NCBI RefSeq assembly: GCF_035918015.1
Contig: NZ_CP109132.1
Coordinates: 4,464,001 to 4,528,000 of the forward strand
DNA length: 64,000 bases
From: Streptomyces sp. NBC_01754
Lineage (GTDB): Bacteria > Actinomycetota > Actinomycetes > Streptomycetales > Streptomycetaceae
Direction: 5' to 3'
The translations under genes and the position numbers were made by a program. Under the pieces are notes generated by a model. That model saw nothing but the letters and a program-made list of their open reading frames with translations. It made no database searches and was not told the DNA's origin. The first letter of the stretch is position 1; each line of letters opens with the position of its first letter. Positions 16,572 through 27,726 of the stretch are shown here, in pieces.

Positions 16572-17893
16572 TGTCCACTTCCCAAGCATCCTCACGCACC
16601 ACCACCGAGGGGACCGTGTACACGGTCACCGGCGGCGACTGGGACGAGGTCGTCGAGTCCGCCGCCAAGGCGGACGACGAACGCATCATCGTCAACATGG
16701 GTCCCCAGCACCCCTCCACGCACGGCGTGCTGCGGCTGATCCTGGAGATCGACGGCGAGACCGTCAAGGAAGCCCGCTGCGGTATCGGCTATCTGCACAC
16801 CGGCATCGAGAAGAACCTCGAATTCCGCAGCTGGACCCAGGGCACCACCTTCGTCACGCGCATGGACTACCTGACCCCGTTCTTCAACGAGGCGGCGTAC
16901 TGCCTCGGGGTCGAGAAGCTGCTCGGCATCGAGGACGAGATCCCCGACCGGGCCACCGTCCTGCGCGTGCTGCTGATGGAGCTCAACCGGATCTCCTCGC
17001 ACCTGGTGTGCGTCGCCACCGGCGGCATGGAGCTCGGTGCCACCACGATCATGATCTACGGCTTCCGGGACCGTGAACTCGTCCTGGACCTCTTCGAGCT
17101 GATCACCGGCCTGCGGATGAACCACGCCTTCATCCGGCCCGGCGGCCTCGCCCAGGACCTGCCGCCCGGCGCGGTAGACCGGATCCGCGAGTTCATCAAG
17201 ACCATGAAGAAGAACCTGCCGGAGTACGACAAGCTCGCCACCGGCAACCCCATCTTCAAGGCCCGCATGCGGGACGTCGGCTATCTCGACCTGACCGGCT
17301 GCATGGCCCTCGGCGCCACCGGCCCCGTCCTGAGGTCCGCCGGACTCCCGCACGACCTGCGCAGGACCGACCCGTACTGCGGGTACGAGACCTACGACTT
17401 CGAGGTGCCGACCGCGGACACCTACGACGCCTACGGCCGCTTCCTCATCCGCCTGGAGGAGATGCGGCAGTCGCTCCGGATCGTCGAGCAGTGCCTGGAC
17501 CGGCTGGAGCCGGGCCCGGTCATGGTCGGTGACAAGAAGATCGCCTGGCCCGCGCAGCTCGCGCTCGGCCCCGACGGTCTCGGCAACTCGCTCGACCACA
17601 TCAAGAAGATCATGGGCACCTCCATGGAGGCCCTGATCCACCACTTCAAGCTGGTGACCGAGGGCTTCCGGGTCCCGCCCGGACAGACGTACACCGCCCT
17701 GGAGTCCCCCAAGGGCGAACTCGGTGTGCACGTCGTCTCGGACGGCGGCACCCGGCCCTTCCGGGTCCACTTCCGCGACCCGTCCTTCACCAATCTGCAA
17801 GCCATGGCGGCGATGTGCGAGGGCGGCCAGGTCGCCGACGTCATCGTCGCCGTCGCGTCCATCGACCCCGTGATGGGAGGCGTCGACCGGTGA
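16571..17893 (+). CDS. nuoD: NADH-quinone oxidoreductase subunit D
   Basis: 440 residues, related to the NiFe-hydrogenase large subunit but without its Ni ligands. The quinone-pocket pair is conserved: His51 ([11 protein letters not shown]) and Tyr100 (RMDYLTPF), with the same 49-residue spacing as His38/Tyr87 of the Thermus enzyme. NuoD forms the quinone-binding cavity with NuoB. The start ATG overlaps the nuoC stop by one base. This is the only nuoD in the window; the second nuo cluster has none. Confidence 0.97.
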   Translation: MSTSQASSRTTTEGTVYTVTGGDWDEVVESAAKADDERIIVNMGPQHPSTHGVLRLILEIDGETVKEARCGIGYLHTGIEKNLEFRSWTQGTTFVTRMDYLTPFFNEAAYCLGVEKLLGIEDEIPDRATVLRVLLMELNRISSHLVCVATGGMELGATTIMIYGFRDRELVLDLFELITGLRMNHAFIRPGGLAQDLPPGAVDRIREFIKTMKKNLPEYDKLATGNPIFKARMRDVGYLDLTGCMALGATGPVLRSAGLPHDLRRTDPYCGYETYDFEVPTADTYDAYGRFLIRLEEMRQSLRIVEQCLDRLEPGPVMVGDKKIAWPAQLALGPDGLGNSLDHIKKIMGTSMEALIHHFKLVTEGFRVPPGQTYTALESPKGELGVHVVSDGGTRPFRVHFRDPSFTNLQAMAAMCEGGQVADVIVAVASIDPVMGGVDR

Positions 17894-18747
17894 CCGCGTC
17901 CAACCAAGAAGTCAGCCTGGGGATGCCGCAGCTCCCCGCCCCCGCCTACCCGGCCGAGGTGCGAGCCCGGCTCGAAGCGGACGCGAAGGAGGTGATCGCC
18001 CGCTACCCCGGAAGCCGTTCCGCCCTGCTGCCGCTGCTGCACCTGGTGCAGTCCGAGGAGGGGTACGTCTCCCGTACGGGCATGGCCTTCTGCGCCGAAC
18101 AACTCGGCCTGACCACCGCCGAGGTGACCGCCGTCGCCACCTTCTACACGATGTACCGGCGCAGGCCGAGCGGCGACTACCAGGTCGGGGTCTGCACCAA
18201 CACCCTGTGCGCGGTCATGGGCGGCGACGCCATCTTCGACCGGCTCAAGGAGCATCTGGGCGTCGGCAACGACGAGACCACCGAGGACGGCAAGGTCACC
18301 CTCGAACACATCGAGTGCAACGCGGCCTGCGACTTCGCGCCCGTCGTGATGGTCAACTGGGAGTTCTTCGACAACCAGACGCCGCAGAGCGCCACCCGGC
18401 TGGTCGACGACCTGATCGCCGGCCGGACCGTCGAGCCCACCCGCGGCGCGCCCCTGTGCACGTACAAGGAGACGGCCCGCATCCTGGCCGGCTTCCCGGA
18501 CACCCGCCCCGGCGCCGTCGAGGCGACCGGCGGAGCGGGCGCCGCCTCCCTGGCCGGACTGAGGTTCGCCAAGGGCGAGGCCGTACCGCAGGCCCGTGTG
18601 GTCGGCCCCCGGGACTCGGCCCCGCAGGACACCCCGCCGCACGACCCGTCGCCGACCGAGCACCTGAGCTCGCACGACGCACCGCAGCAGACATCGGCCT
18701 CCGACCCGGCGCACCCGGCCGGACCCGCAGCCGAGGAGGGGGAGTGA
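17890..18747 (+). CDS. nuoE: NADH-quinone oxidoreductase subunit E
   Basis: 285 residues from the GTG at 17890 (overlapping nuoD by 4 nt). The thioredoxin-like [2Fe-2S] domain carries Cys102, Cys107, Cys143 and Cys147 (CTNTLC, CNAAC), the ligands of cluster N1a in the NADH module. Typical NuoE is about 160-200 residues. Here about 85 extra Pro/Ala/Asp/His-rich residues at the C-terminus look disordered and lineage-specific. It pairs with NuoF. Confidence 0.95.
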   Translation: MTASNQEVSLGMPQLPAPAYPAEVRARLEADAKEVIARYPGSRSALLPLLHLVQSEEGYVSRTGMAFCAEQLGLTTAEVTAVATFYTMYRRRPSGDYQVGVCTNTLCAVMGGDAIFDRLKEHLGVGNDETTEDGKVTLEHIECNAACDFAPVVMVNWEFFDNQTPQSATRLVDDLIAGRTVEPTRGAPLCTYKETARILAGFPDTRPGAVEATGGAGAASLAGLRFAKGEAVPQARVVGPRDSAPQDTPPHDPSPTEHLSSHDAPQQTSASDPAHPAGPAAEEGE

Positions 18748-20120
18748 TGACGTTGGCCGCCGAGATCGACACCGACGGAACCAGCCCGGAGAAGCTCCTG
18801 TCCCCCGTCCTGTCGGCCTTCTGGGACGAGGCGGAGCCCTGGACGCTGGACACCTACCGCCGCCACGACGGCTACGAGGGACTGCGCAAGGCGCTGGCCA
18901 TGACGCCGGACGACCTCATCGCGTACGTCAAGGACTCCGGTCTGCGAGGGCGCGGCGGTGCCGGCTTCCCCACCGGGATGAAGTGGCAGTTCATCCCGCA
19001 GGGCGACGGCAAGCCGCACTACCTCGTCGTCAACGCCGACGAGTCGGAGCCGGGCACCTGCAAGGACATGCCGCTCCTCTTCGCCAACCCGCACAGCCTC
19101 ATCGAGGGAATCGTGATCGCCTGCTACGCGATCCGCTCCTCGCACGCCTTCGTCTATCTGCGCGGTGAGGTCGTCCCCGTACTGCGGCGGCTGCACGAAG
19201 CCGTGCGCGAGGCGTACGCGGCGGGCTACCTCGGCAAGGACGCCCTCGGCCCCGGGCTCGACCTGGAACTCACCGTGCACGCGGGCGCCGGCGCCTACAT
19301 CTGCGGTGAGGAGACGGCGCTGCTCGACTCGCTCGAAGGACGGCGCGGCCAGCCCCGGCTGCGTCCCCCCTTCCCCGCGGTCGCCGGTCTGTACGCCTGC
19401 CCCACCGTGGTGAACAACGTGGAGTCCATCGCCTCGGTTCCCGCGATCCTGAACCGGGGCAAGGACTGGTTCAAGTCGATGGGCAGCGAGAAGTCCCCGG
19501 GCTTCACGCTGTACTCGCTCAGCGGCCACGTCACCAGCCCCGGCCAGTACGAGGCGCCGCTCGGTATCACCCTGCGCCAGCTGCTCGACATGAGTGGCGG
19601 GATGCGGGCCGGACACCGGCTGAAGTTCTGGACCCCGGGCGGTTCCTCCACCCCGATGTTCACCGACGAGCACCTCGACGTCCCGCTGGACTACGAGGGC
19701 GTCGGCGCCGCCGGATCCATGCTCGGCACCAAGGCCCTCCAGTGCTTCGACGAGACCACCTGCGTGGTCCGCGCGGTCACCCGGTGGACCGAGTTCTACG
19801 CCCACGAGTCCTGCGGCAAGTGCACACCCTGCCGCGAGGGCACGTACTGGCTCGTCCAGCTGCTCCGCGACATCGAGGCGGGCAAGGGCGAGGCGGCCGA
19901 CCTCGACAAGCTCAACGACATCGCCGACAACATAAACGGCAAGTCCTTCTGCGCCCTCGGCGACGGCGCCGCGTCGCCGATCTTCTCCTCGCTCAAGTAC
20001 TTCCGCGAGGAGTACGAGCAGCACATCACCGGCAAGGGCTGCCCCTTCGATCCCGCCAGGTCGACCCTCTGGGCCGACGACACCGACGACACGCACGCTC
20101 ACCTGGGGGTGAACGCATGA
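18747..20120 (+). CDS. nuoF: NADH-quinone oxidoreductase subunit F (NADH- and FMN-binding)
   Basis: 457 residues from the ATG at 18747. The glycine-rich FMN/NADH motif is at 67-77 ([11 protein letters not shown]), followed by [12 protein letters not shown]. Ligands for cluster N3 are Cys356, Cys359, Cys362 ([12 protein letters not shown]) and Cys402. This subunit takes hydride from NADH and passes electrons one at a time into the Fe-S chain. A GTG at 18744 is an alternative start one codon earlier. It overlaps nuoG by 4 nt. Confidence 0.97.
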   Translation: MTLAAEIDTDGTSPEKLLSPVLSAFWDEAEPWTLDTYRRHDGYEGLRKALAMTPDDLIAYVKDSGLRGRGGAGFPTGMKWQFIPQGDGKPHYLVVNADESEPGTCKDMPLLFANPHSLIEGIVIACYAIRSSHAFVYLRGEVVPVLRRLHEAVREAYAAGYLGKDALGPGLDLELTVHAGAGAYICGEETALLDSLEGRRGQPRLRPPFPAVAGLYACPTVVNNVESIASVPAILNRGKDWFKSMGSEKSPGFTLYSLSGHVTSPGQYEAPLGITLRQLLDMSGGMRAGHRLKFWTPGGSSTPMFTDEHLDVPLDYEGVGAAGSMLGTKALQCFDETTCVVRAVTRWTEFYAHESCGKCTPCREGTYWLVQLLRDIEAGKGEAADLDKLNDIADNINGKSFCALGDGAASPIFSSLKYFREEYEQHITGKGCPFDPARSTLWADDTDDTHAHLGVNA

Positions 20121-22633
20121 CAGTCACCACGAGTGCGCCCTCCGGGGGCGGCGAGGCGGCCGTCCCGCCCGAGGAACTCGTCACGCTGACCATCGACGGC
20201 ATCGAGATCAGCGTCCCCAAGGGGACCCTGGTCATCCGGGCCGCCGAACTCCTCGGCATCGAGATCCCGCGCTTCTGCGACCATCCGCTCCTCGACCCCG
20301 CCGGTGCCTGCCGACAGTGCATCGTCGAGGTCGAGGGCCAGCGCAAGCCGATGGCCTCCTGCACCATCACCTGCACCGACGGCATGGTCGTCAAGTCGCA
20401 GATCACCTCGCCGGTCGCGGAGAAGGCCCAGAAGGGGGTGATGGAGCTCCTGCTCATCAACCACCCCCTGGACTGCCCGGTCTGCGACAAGGGCGGCGAG
20501 TGCCCCCTCCAGAACCAGGCGATGTCGCACGGCGGCACCGACTCCCGCTTCGACGGCAAGAAGCGCACCTACGAGAAGCCGGTCCCGATCTCCACCCAGG
20601 TGCTGCTGGACCGTGAACGGTGCGTGCTCTGCGCCCGCTGCACCCGGTTCTCCAACCAGGTGGCGGGCGACCCGATGATCGAGCTGATCGAGCGCGGGGC
20701 GCTCCAGCAGGTCGGTACGGGCGAGGGCGACCCGTTCGAGTCGTACTTCTCCGGCAACACCATCCAGATCTGCCCGGTCGGGGCGCTCACCTCGGCCGCC
20801 TACCGCTTCCGCTCCCGGCCCTTCGACCTGGTGTCGTCGCCTTCGGTGTGCGAGCACTGCGCCGGCGGCTGCGCGACCCGGACCGACCACCGCCGCGGCA
20901 AGGTCATGCGGCGGCTCGCCGCCGACGACCCCGAGGTCAACGAGGAGTGGGTCTGCGACAAGGGCCGCTTCGGCTTCCGCTACGCCCAGCAGCGCGACCG
21001 GCTCACCACTCCGCTGGTCCGCAACGCGGACGGTGTGCTGGAGACGGCGAGCTGGCCGGAGGCGCTCCGGGCGGCGGCCGACGGACTGGCCGCCGCGCAC
21101 GGGCGGGCCGGTGTCCTGACCGGCGGCCGGCTGACCGTCGAGGACGCCTACGCGTACAGCAAGTTCGCCCGGGTCGCCCTCGGCACCAACGACATCGACT
21201 TCCGGGCCCGGACCCACAGCGCCGAGGAGGCAGACTTCCTCGCCGCGCGGGTGGCCGGACGCGGGCGCGACCTCGACGGAACGGGCGTCACCTACACCGC
21301 GCTGGAGAAGGCGCCGGCGGTCCTGCTGGTGGGCTTCGAGGCCGAGGAGGAGGCCCCCGGCGTCTTCCTGAGGCTGCGTAAGGCCCACCGCAAGCGCGGT
21401 CAGCGGACGTACGCGCTCGCCCCGTACGCCAGCCGGGGCCTCGTGAAGGCGGGCGGCACCCTGCTCCCCGCCGCACCGGGCACCGAGACCGAGTGGCTGG
21501 ACGCGCTCGCGGGCGGGGTCGGCCTGGACGCCGAGGGCGCCGCCGCCGCGGAGGCCCTGCGCGGAGAGGGCGCCGTGATCGTCGTCGGCGAGCGGCTCGC
21601 CGGAGTACCCGGCGCGCTGACCGCCGTACTGCGGACGGCCGCTGCCACCGGTGCCGCACCGGTGTGGATTCCGCGCCGGGCCGGCGAGCGCGGCGCGCTG
21701 GAGGCGGGCGCGATCGCCTCGCTGCTGCCCGGCGGACGCCCGGCGACCGACCCGCGGGCCCGCGAGGAGGTGGCGTCGCTCTGGGGCGTCGCCGGGCTCC
21801 CCGCCCGCCACGGCCGCGACACCGGCCAGATCGTGGAGGCCGCCGCCACCGGCGAGCTGGGCGCGCTGCTGGTCGCGGGCGTCGATCCGGAGGACCTGCC
21901 CGATCCGGCGCGGGCCCTGACGGCCCTGGACGAGGTCGGTTTCCTGGTCTCGCTGGAGCTGCGGCCGGGCGCGGTCACCGAGCGCGCCGACGTGGTGCTG
22001 CCCGTCGCCGCCGTCGCGGAGAAGCCCGGCACCTTCCTCAACTGGGAGGGCAGGGCGCGGATGTTCGAGGCCGCGCTCAAGCCCGAGCAGCTGCCGCGGA
22101 CGCTCTGCCCGACCGACGCCCGGGTGCTGCACATGCTGGCCGACGCCCTCGACGTCCACCTGGCGCTGCCGGACCTGAGGGCGGCCCGCCGGGAGCTCGA
22201 CCGGCTCGGCGGATGGCAGGGCCCGTACGCACAGGACCCCCGGGAGTCCTCCCGGCCGCTGCCCCGGCCCGGTGACGGCGAGGCGGTCCTGGCGGGCCAC
22301 CGGCTGCTGCTCGACCGGGGCCGGCTCCAGGAGGGGGACGAGGCGCTGGCCGGTACCCGGCACGCGGCCGTCGCCCGGCTCTCCGCCGCCACCGCCGCCG
22401 AGGCCGGGGTGAAGGACGGCGACCTGCTCGCCGTCACCGGCCCCGCCGGCACCACCGAACTCCCGCTGGCCGTCACCGTGATGCCGGACCGGGTGGTCTG
22501 GGTGCCGCTCAACTCCGTCGGCCGGGGCGTACCCGCCGACACCGGTGCGCGGCCGGGCGGAGCGGTCCGGATCCATCCGGCCTCCCAGGCCGCGCCGGCG
22601 GACGCAGTCGTGACATCGGAGGTAGGAGAGTGA
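20117..22633 (+). CDS. nuoG: NADH-quinone oxidoreductase subunit G
   Basis: 838 residues from the ATG at 20117. The N-terminus is a [2Fe-2S] ferredoxin-like domain ([20 protein letters not shown]), then the N5/N4 cluster region ([28 protein letters not shown]). VCEHCAGGC with a later CDKGRFG could bind an N7-type cluster. The rest is a molybdopterin-oxidoreductase-like domain without cofactor function in complex I. It conducts electrons from NuoF toward NuoI. The second half is Ala/Glu-rich and less conserved, as usual. Coupled to nuoH by a GTGA overlap. Confidence 0.96.
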   Translation: MTVTTSAPSGGGEAAVPPEELVTLTIDGIEISVPKGTLVIRAAELLGIEIPRFCDHPLLDPAGACRQCIVEVEGQRKPMASCTITCTDGMVVKSQITSPVAEKAQKGVMELLLINHPLDCPVCDKGGECPLQNQAMSHGGTDSRFDGKKRTYEKPVPISTQVLLDRERCVLCARCTRFSNQVAGDPMIELIERGALQQVGTGEGDPFESYFSGNTIQICPVGALTSAAYRFRSRPFDLVSSPSVCEHCAGGCATRTDHRRGKVMRRLAADDPEVNEEWVCDKGRFGFRYAQQRDRLTTPLVRNADGVLETASWPEALRAAADGLAAAHGRAGVLTGGRLTVEDAYAYSKFARVALGTNDIDFRARTHSAEEADFLAARVAGRGRDLDGTGVTYTALEKAPAVLLVGFEAEEEAPGVFLRLRKAHRKRGQRTYALAPYASRGLVKAGGTLLPAAPGTETEWLDALAGGVGLDAEGAAAAEALRGEGAVIVVGERLAGVPGALTAVLRTAAATGAAPVWIPRRAGERGALEAGAIASLLPGGRPATDPRAREEVASLWGVAGLPARHGRDTGQIVEAAATGELGALLVAGVDPEDLPDPARALTALDEVGFLVSLELRPGAVTERADVVLPVAAVAEKPGTFLNWEGRARMFEAALKPEQLPRTLCPTDARVLHMLADALDVHLALPDLRAARRELDRLGGWQGPYAQDPRESSRPLPRPGDGEAVLAGHRLLLDRGRLQEGDEALAGTRHAAVARLSAATAAEAGVKDGDLLAVTGPAGTTELPLAVTVMPDRVVWVPLNSVGRGVPADTGARPGGAVRIHPASQAAPADAVVTSEVGE

Positions 22634-24033
22634 CCGGCCTCGCCCAACTCGCCGCGGCACCCCAGGACGTCGTCCTGGCCGCCGAGGATCTGTCGATGTT
22701 CGGCACCGACCCGTGGTGGCTCGTCGCCGTCAAGGCGGTGTTCTGCTTCGCGTTCCTGATGGTGACGGTGCTCTTCGCCATCGTGTGGGAGCGCAAGGTC
22801 GTCGCCTGGATGCAGCTGCGTGTCGGCCCCAACCGGCACGGCCCCTGGGGCCTGCTCCAGTCGCTCGCCGACGGCGTGAAGCTGATGCTGAAGGAAGACG
22901 TCGTCGTCAAGCGCGCCGACAAGGTCGTCTACGTCCTGGCCCCGATCATCGCCGCCGCACCGGCGTTCATGGCGATCGCGGTCATCCCGTTCGGCCCGTC
23001 CGGCAACGAGGTGTCGATCTTCGGCCACCGGACGACGATGCAGCTCACCGACCTGCCGATCGCGATGCTGTACATCCTCGCGGTCGCGTCCGTCGGCATC
23101 TACGGCATCGTGCTGGCCGGCTGGTCCTCCGGGTCGACGTACCCGCTGCTCGGCGGTCTGCGCTCGTGTGCCCAGATGATCAGCTACGAGATCGCGATGG
23201 GCGCCGCGTTCGCCTCGGTGTTCCTCTACTCCGGGTCGATGTCGACCTCGCAGATCGTCGAGGCGCAGCAGGACCGCTGGTTCGTGATCCTGCTGCCGGT
23301 CTCCTTCATCATCTACGTCGTCACCATGGTCGGGGAGACCAACCGCGCCCCGTTCGACATGCCCGAGTCCGAGGGCGACCTGGTCGGCGGCTTCAACACC
23401 GAGTACTCCTCGATCAAGTTCGCGATGTTCATGCTCGCCGAGTACGTCAACATGGTCACCGTCTCGGCGGTCTCCGTGACCCTGTTCCTGGGCGGCTGGC
23501 GGGCCCCGTACCCGGTCAGCACCTTCTGGGAGGGCGCGAACCACGGCTGGTGGCCGATGCTCTGGTTCGTCCTCAAGGTCCAGCTGCTCCTCTTCTTCTT
23601 CATCTGGCTGCGCGGCACCCTGCCCCGCGTCCGCTACGACCAGCTGATGAAGCTCGGCTGGAAGGTCCTGATCCCGGTCTCCGTGGTCTGGCTGATGATG
23701 GTGGCCACCATCAGGGCGCTGAACAACGAGGGGTACGACTTCACCAGGATCGTGCTGTACGTCGTCGGGGCCGTGATCGCGATCCTGCTGATCTCCTTCG
23801 TCGCCGACGTCTTCCGCGACCGCAAGGCCAAGGCCGCCGAGGAGGCGGCCGGACCCGAACCGGCGTTCGACCCGATGGCGGGCGGGTTCCCGGTGCCGCC
23901 GCTGCCCGGCCAGACCCTGCCGCCGGTGCCGCGCCGCAGGCCACGAGGCGAGCGGGAGCTCGTTGTCAGTGGTGGTCCGGATACTCAGAGTGACGATCGC
24001 GCGGGTAACGGAAAGGAGGCCGACGGTGTCTGA
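22630..24033 (+). CDS. nuoH: NADH-quinone oxidoreductase subunit H
   Basis: 467 residues, eight or nine membrane helices. The conserved cytosolic loops are intact: [20 protein letters not shown] and [20 protein letters not shown] followed by NTEYSS, which line the quinone channel and the proton-entry region. NuoH anchors the peripheral arm to the membrane arm. About 65 Pro/Arg-rich residues extend the C-terminus beyond the E. coli length. The GTG start at 22630 overlaps nuoG. nuoI starts inside its last codons. Confidence 0.97.
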   Translation: MTGLAQLAAAPQDVVLAAEDLSMFGTDPWWLVAVKAVFCFAFLMVTVLFAIVWERKVVAWMQLRVGPNRHGPWGLLQSLADGVKLMLKEDVVVKRADKVVYVLAPIIAAAPAFMAIAVIPFGPSGNEVSIFGHRTTMQLTDLPIAMLYILAVASVGIYGIVLAGWSSGSTYPLLGGLRSCAQMISYEIAMGAAFASVFLYSGSMSTSQIVEAQQDRWFVILLPVSFIIYVVTMVGETNRAPFDMPESEGDLVGGFNTEYSSIKFAMFMLAEYVNMVTVSAVSVTLFLGGWRAPYPVSTFWEGANHGWWPMLWFVLKVQLLLFFFIWLRGTLPRVRYDQLMKLGWKVLIPVSVVWLMMVATIRALNNEGYDFTRIVLYVVGAVIAILLISFVADVFRDRKAKAAEEAAGPEPAFDPMAGGFPVPPLPGQTLPPVPRRRPRGERELVVSGGPDTQSDDRAGNGKEADGV

Positions 24034-24622
24034 GCCATCGGAGCCCTCAGGGGACGCGTTCATGAATCCGGTCGCCGGCTTCGGCGTGACCTTCAAGGCC
24101 ATGTTCAAGAAGCGGCTGACCGAGCAGTACCCGGAGACGCCGAAGGTGACGGCGCCGCGCTTCCACGGCCGGCACCAGCTCAACCGGCACCCCGACGGCC
24201 TGGAGAAGTGCGTCGGCTGCGAGCTGTGCGCCTGGGCCTGCCCCGCCGACGCGATCTACGTGGAGGGCGCGGACAACACCGACGAGGAGCGCTACTCACC
24301 GGGCGAACGCTACGGCCGCGTCTACCAGATCAACTACGCGCGCTGCATCCTGTGCGGGCTGTGCATCGAGGCGTGCCCCACCCGGGCACTGACCATGACC
24401 AACGAGTTCGAACTCGCCAACACCACCCGCGCGAGCCTCATCTACACCAAGGACGAGCTCCTCGCCGGACTGGAGGAGGGCATGGTCGACAGTCCGCACG
24501 CGATCTTCCCCGGCATGGACGAACAGGACTACTACCGGGGCCTGGTGACCGAGGCCGCCCCGGGTACGGAACGCCAGGCGGCCGTCTCCAAGGGCGAGTC
24601 CGAGAAGGAGGTGGACGCGTGA
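24026..24622 (+). CDS. nuoI: NADH-quinone oxidoreductase subunit I (2x[4Fe-4S])
   Basis: 198 residues from the GTG at 24026, chosen for its GAAAGGAGG ribosome-binding site (24011-24019). The frame is open from 23963 but that part overlaps nuoH. Two ferredoxin-type motifs bind clusters N6a and N6b: Cys62, 65, 68, 72 ([12 protein letters not shown]) and Cys107, 110, 113, 117 ([12 protein letters not shown]). It carries electrons to NuoB. It overlaps nuoH by 8 nt and nuoJ by 4 nt. Confidence 0.96.
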   Translation: MSEPSEPSGDAFMNPVAGFGVTFKAMFKKRLTEQYPETPKVTAPRFHGRHQLNRHPDGLEKCVGCELCAWACPADAIYVEGADNTDEERYSPGERYGRVYQINYARCILCGLCIEACPTRALTMTNEFELANTTRASLIYTKDELLAGLEEGMVDSPHAIFPGMDEQDYYRGLVTEAAPGTERQAAVSKGESEKEVDA

Positions 24623-25518
24623 ACGCCTCCCTGGCCGCAGCGGCCTCCGCCACCTCGACCGGTGAGGCGGTCCAGTTCTGGCTGCTGGGTACGGTCGCCG
24701 TCATCGGGGCGCTCTCCACGGTCCTGATGAAGAGGGCGGTGCACAGCGCGCTGTCGCTCGCCGGCACCATGATCGTGCTGGCGGTCTTCTACCTCGCCAA
24801 CGGCGCCTACTTCCTGGGCATCGTCCAGATCGTCGTCTACACCGGCGCGATCATGATGCTGTTCCTCTTCGTCGTCATGCTCGTCGGCGTCACGGCCGCG
24901 GACTCCCTGAAGGAGACCATCAAGGGCCAGCGCTGGCTGGCCGCCGGCTGCGGTCTGGGCTTCGGCGTCCTGCTGATCGCCGGGATCGGCCAGGCGTCGC
25001 TGCGCAGCTACAACGGCCTGGGCGCGGCCAACGCCCTGCACGGCGGGAACGTCGAGGGACTGGCCAACCTCATCTTCACCAAGTACGTCTTCGCGTTCGA
25101 GATCACCGGCGCCCTGCTGATCACGGCGACCGTCGGCGCGATGCTGCTCACCCACCGCGAGCGCACCGAACGCGCCAAGACGCAGCGGGAGATGTCCGAG
25201 GACCGGGTGCGGGGCAATCACCTGCCGCCGCTGCCGGCCCCCGGTGTCTACGCCCGGCACAACGCCGTGGACATCGCCGGTCTGCTCCCGGACGGCACCC
25301 CGTCCGAGCTGACGGTCATGCAGACGCTGCGCCGCCGCGGCCAGATCCGCGACGTGTCCGGCGAGGCGCTCGCCGACCTCAAGGCACTGGAGCAGCGCTC
25401 CGGCGAGCGGCTGGGCCGCGGTACCGCGGCCCGTGCCGAGGCGTCCGAGGGCACCGCTCCGAAGGACCACGCAGAAGAAAAGGACCACGCAGAAGAAGGG
25501 GAGGAGGTCGCCAAGTGA
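24619..25518 (+). CDS. nuoJ: NADH-quinone oxidoreductase subunit J
   Basis: 299 residues from the GTG at 24619. Five membrane helices occupy about residues 10-190, including [20 protein letters not shown], which holds the conserved helix TM3 that bends during turnover. The C-terminal ~110 residues are charged ([23 protein letters not shown]) and likely cytosolic. E. coli NuoJ is only about 184 residues, so the tail is an actinobacterial addition. It overlaps nuoK by 4 nt. Confidence 0.95.
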   Translation: MNASLAAAASATSTGEAVQFWLLGTVAVIGALSTVLMKRAVHSALSLAGTMIVLAVFYLANGAYFLGIVQIVVYTGAIMMLFLFVVMLVGVTAADSLKETIKGQRWLAAGCGLGFGVLLIAGIGQASLRSYNGLGAANALHGGNVEGLANLIFTKYVFAFEITGALLITATVGAMLLTHRERTERAKTQREMSEDRVRGNHLPPLPAPGVYARHNAVDIAGLLPDGTPSELTVMQTLRRRGQIRDVSGEALADLKALEQRSGERLGRGTAARAEASEGTAPKDHAEEKDHAEEGEEVAK

Positions 25519-25814
25519 ATCCGGTCAACTACCTCTACCTCGCGGCCCTTTTGTTCACGATCGGTGCCTCCGGGGTGCTGATCAGGCGTAACGCGATCGT
25601 GGTGTTCATGTGCATCGAGCTGATGCTCAACGCCTGCAACCTCGCGCTCGTCTCGTTCTCCCGGATGCACGGCAACCTCGACGGCCAGATCCTCGCCTTC
25701 TTCACGATGGTCGTCGCCGCCGCGGAGGTCGTGGTCGGGCTCGCGATCATCGTGTCGCTGTTCCGTTCCCGGCACTCGGCCTCGGTCGACGACGCCAGCC
25801 TGATGAAGCTGTAA
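25515..25814 (+). CDS. nuoK: NADH-quinone oxidoreductase subunit K
   Basis: 99 residues, three helices, related to MrpC. Conserved membrane glutamates are visible in [18 protein letters not shown] and [17 protein letters not shown], both part of the proton path. The GTG start overlaps the nuoJ stop. A 12-nt gap with AAGGGG precedes nuoL. Confidence 0.96.
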   Translation: MNPVNYLYLAALLFTIGASGVLIRRNAIVVFMCIELMLNACNLALVSFSRMHGNLDGQILAFFTMVVAAAEVVVGLAIIVSLFRSRHSASVDDASLMKL

Positions 25815-25826
25815 GGGGTCGCAGTC

Positions 25827-27722
25827 GTGGAAAACCTGATCGCGCTGCTGATCGCGGCGCCCTTGCTCGGAGCGGCGGTGCTGCTCTGCGGCGGCCGCCG
25901 GCTCGACCGGTCCGGACACTGGATCGGTACGGTGCTTGCCGCCGCCTCCTTCGTCGTCGGTGCGGTGCTCTTCACCGACATGCTGGGCAAGGGCGCCGGT
26001 GACCGCGCCCTGCACCAGAAGCTGTTCAGCTGGGTCCCGGTCGAGGGCTTCCAGGCCGACGCGGCCTTCCAGCTCGACCAGCTGTCGATGACGTTCGTCC
26101 TGCTGATCACGGGTGTGGGCACGCTGATCCACATCTACTCCATCGGCTACATGGAGCACGACGAACGCCGCCGACGCTTCTTCGGCTTCCTGAACCTGTT
26201 CCTCGCGGCGATGCTCCTCCTGGTCCTCGCCGACAACTACCTGCTGCTGTACGCCGGATGGGAGGGCGTCGGCCTGGCCTCGTACCTGCTCATCGGCTTC
26301 TGGCAGCACAAGCCCACCGCGGCGGCCGCCGCGAAGAAGGCATTCCTGGTCAACCGCGTCGGTGACGTCGGGCTGGCCATCGCCGTCATGCTGATGTTCA
26401 CCACCTTCGGGACCTTCGCCTTCGGGCCGGTGCTGGGGGCGACCGGAGACACCGGCGAGGGCAAGCTCACGGCGATCGGCCTGATGCTGCTGCTCGCGGC
26501 CTGCGGCAAGTCCGCCCAGGTACCGCTCCAGTCCTGGCTGGGTGACGCGATGGAGGGCCCGACCCCGGTCTCGGCCCTCATCCACGCCGCCACCATGGTC
26601 ACCGCGGGCGTCTACCTGATCGTCCGCTCCGGCGCGATCTTCAACGCCGCACCCGACGCGCAGCTGGTCGTCACGATCGTCGGCGCGGTCACACTGATCT
26701 TCGGTGCGATCGTCGGTTGCGCGAAGGACGACATCAAGAAGGCCCTCGCCGGGTCGACGATGTCGCAGATCGGCTACATGATCCTCGCCGCGGGCCTCGG
26801 CCCCATCGGCTACGTCTTCGCGATCATGCACCTGGTGACGCACGGCTTCTTCAAGGCGGGCCTCTTCCTCGGCGCCGGTTCGGTCATGCACGGCATGAAC
26901 GACGAGGTGGACATGCGGAAGTACGGAGGACTGCGGAAGTACATGCCGGTCACCTTCGTCACCTTCGGTCTCGGCTACCTCGCGATCATCGGCTTCCCCG
27001 GTCTGTCCGGATTCTTCTCCAAGGACAAGATCATCGAGGCCGCGTTCGCCAAGGGCGGCACCGAGGGCTGGATCCTCGGCTCGGTGGCCCTGCTGGGCGC
27101 CGCGATCACCGCGTTCTACATGACGCGCGTGATGCTGATGACGTTCTTCGGGGAGAAGCGCTGGCAGCCGGACGCCGAAGGCCGTGAGCCGCAGCCGCAC
27201 GAGTCCCCGAAGTCCATGACCGTCCCGATGATCGTGCTGGCCTTCGGGTCGGTCTTCGCCGGAGGCTTCTTCTCGGTCGGCGACCGGTTCCTGCACTGGC
27301 TGGAGCCCGTCACCGGACACGACCACGGCGACGCCCCGATCGGTGCCGCCACCGTCACGGCGGCCACCATGGTGGTCCTGGTCATCGGGGTCGCCGTCGC
27401 CTGGACGATGTACGGGCGCAAGCCGGTCCCGGTCGTCGCCCCGCGCGGCTCGCTGCTCACCCGGGCGGCCCGCCGCGACCTGCTCCAGGACGACTTCAAC
27501 CACGTGGTCCTGGTCCGCGGCGGCGAACACCTCACCCGGTCCCTGGTCTACGTCGACCACACCCTGGTCGACGGCGTCGTCAACGGTACGGCCGCCTCGA
27601 TGGGCGGGCTCTCCGGCCGGCTGCGCAAGCTGCAGAACGGCTACGCCCGCTCCTACGCGGTCTCGATGTTCGGCGGTACGGCGGTACTCATCGCCGCGAC
27701 CCTGCTGATGAGGGCGGTCTGA
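25827..27722 (+). CDS. nuoL: NADH-quinone oxidoreductase subunit L (antiporter-like)
   Basis: 631 residues, about 16 membrane helices. Hallmarks of the Mrp-antiporter family are present: [18 protein letters not shown] (conserved Glu), [20 protein letters not shown] and [20 protein letters not shown] (conserved Lys and His), then [20 protein letters not shown]. It is the most distal proton pump of the membrane arm and provides the long lateral helix. GTG start at 25827. Confidence 0.97.
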   Translation: MENLIALLIAAPLLGAAVLLCGGRRLDRSGHWIGTVLAAASFVVGAVLFTDMLGKGAGDRALHQKLFSWVPVEGFQADAAFQLDQLSMTFVLLITGVGTLIHIYSIGYMEHDERRRRFFGFLNLFLAAMLLLVLADNYLLLYAGWEGVGLASYLLIGFWQHKPTAAAAAKKAFLVNRVGDVGLAIAVMLMFTTFGTFAFGPVLGATGDTGEGKLTAIGLMLLLAACGKSAQVPLQSWLGDAMEGPTPVSALIHAATMVTAGVYLIVRSGAIFNAAPDAQLVVTIVGAVTLIFGAIVGCAKDDIKKALAGSTMSQIGYMILAAGLGPIGYVFAIMHLVTHGFFKAGLFLGAGSVMHGMNDEVDMRKYGGLRKYMPVTFVTFGLGYLAIIGFPGLSGFFSKDKIIEAAFAKGGTEGWILGSVALLGAAITAFYMTRVMLMTFFGEKRWQPDAEGREPQPHESPKSMTVPMIVLAFGSVFAGGFFSVGDRFLHWLEPVTGHDHGDAPIGAATVTAATMVVLVIGVAVAWTMYGRKPVPVVAPRGSLLTRAARRDLLQDDFNHVVLVRGGEHLTRSLVYVDHTLVDGVVNGTAASMGGLSGRLRKLQNGYARSYAVSMFGGTAVLIAATLLMRAV

Positions 27723-27726
27723 TCCC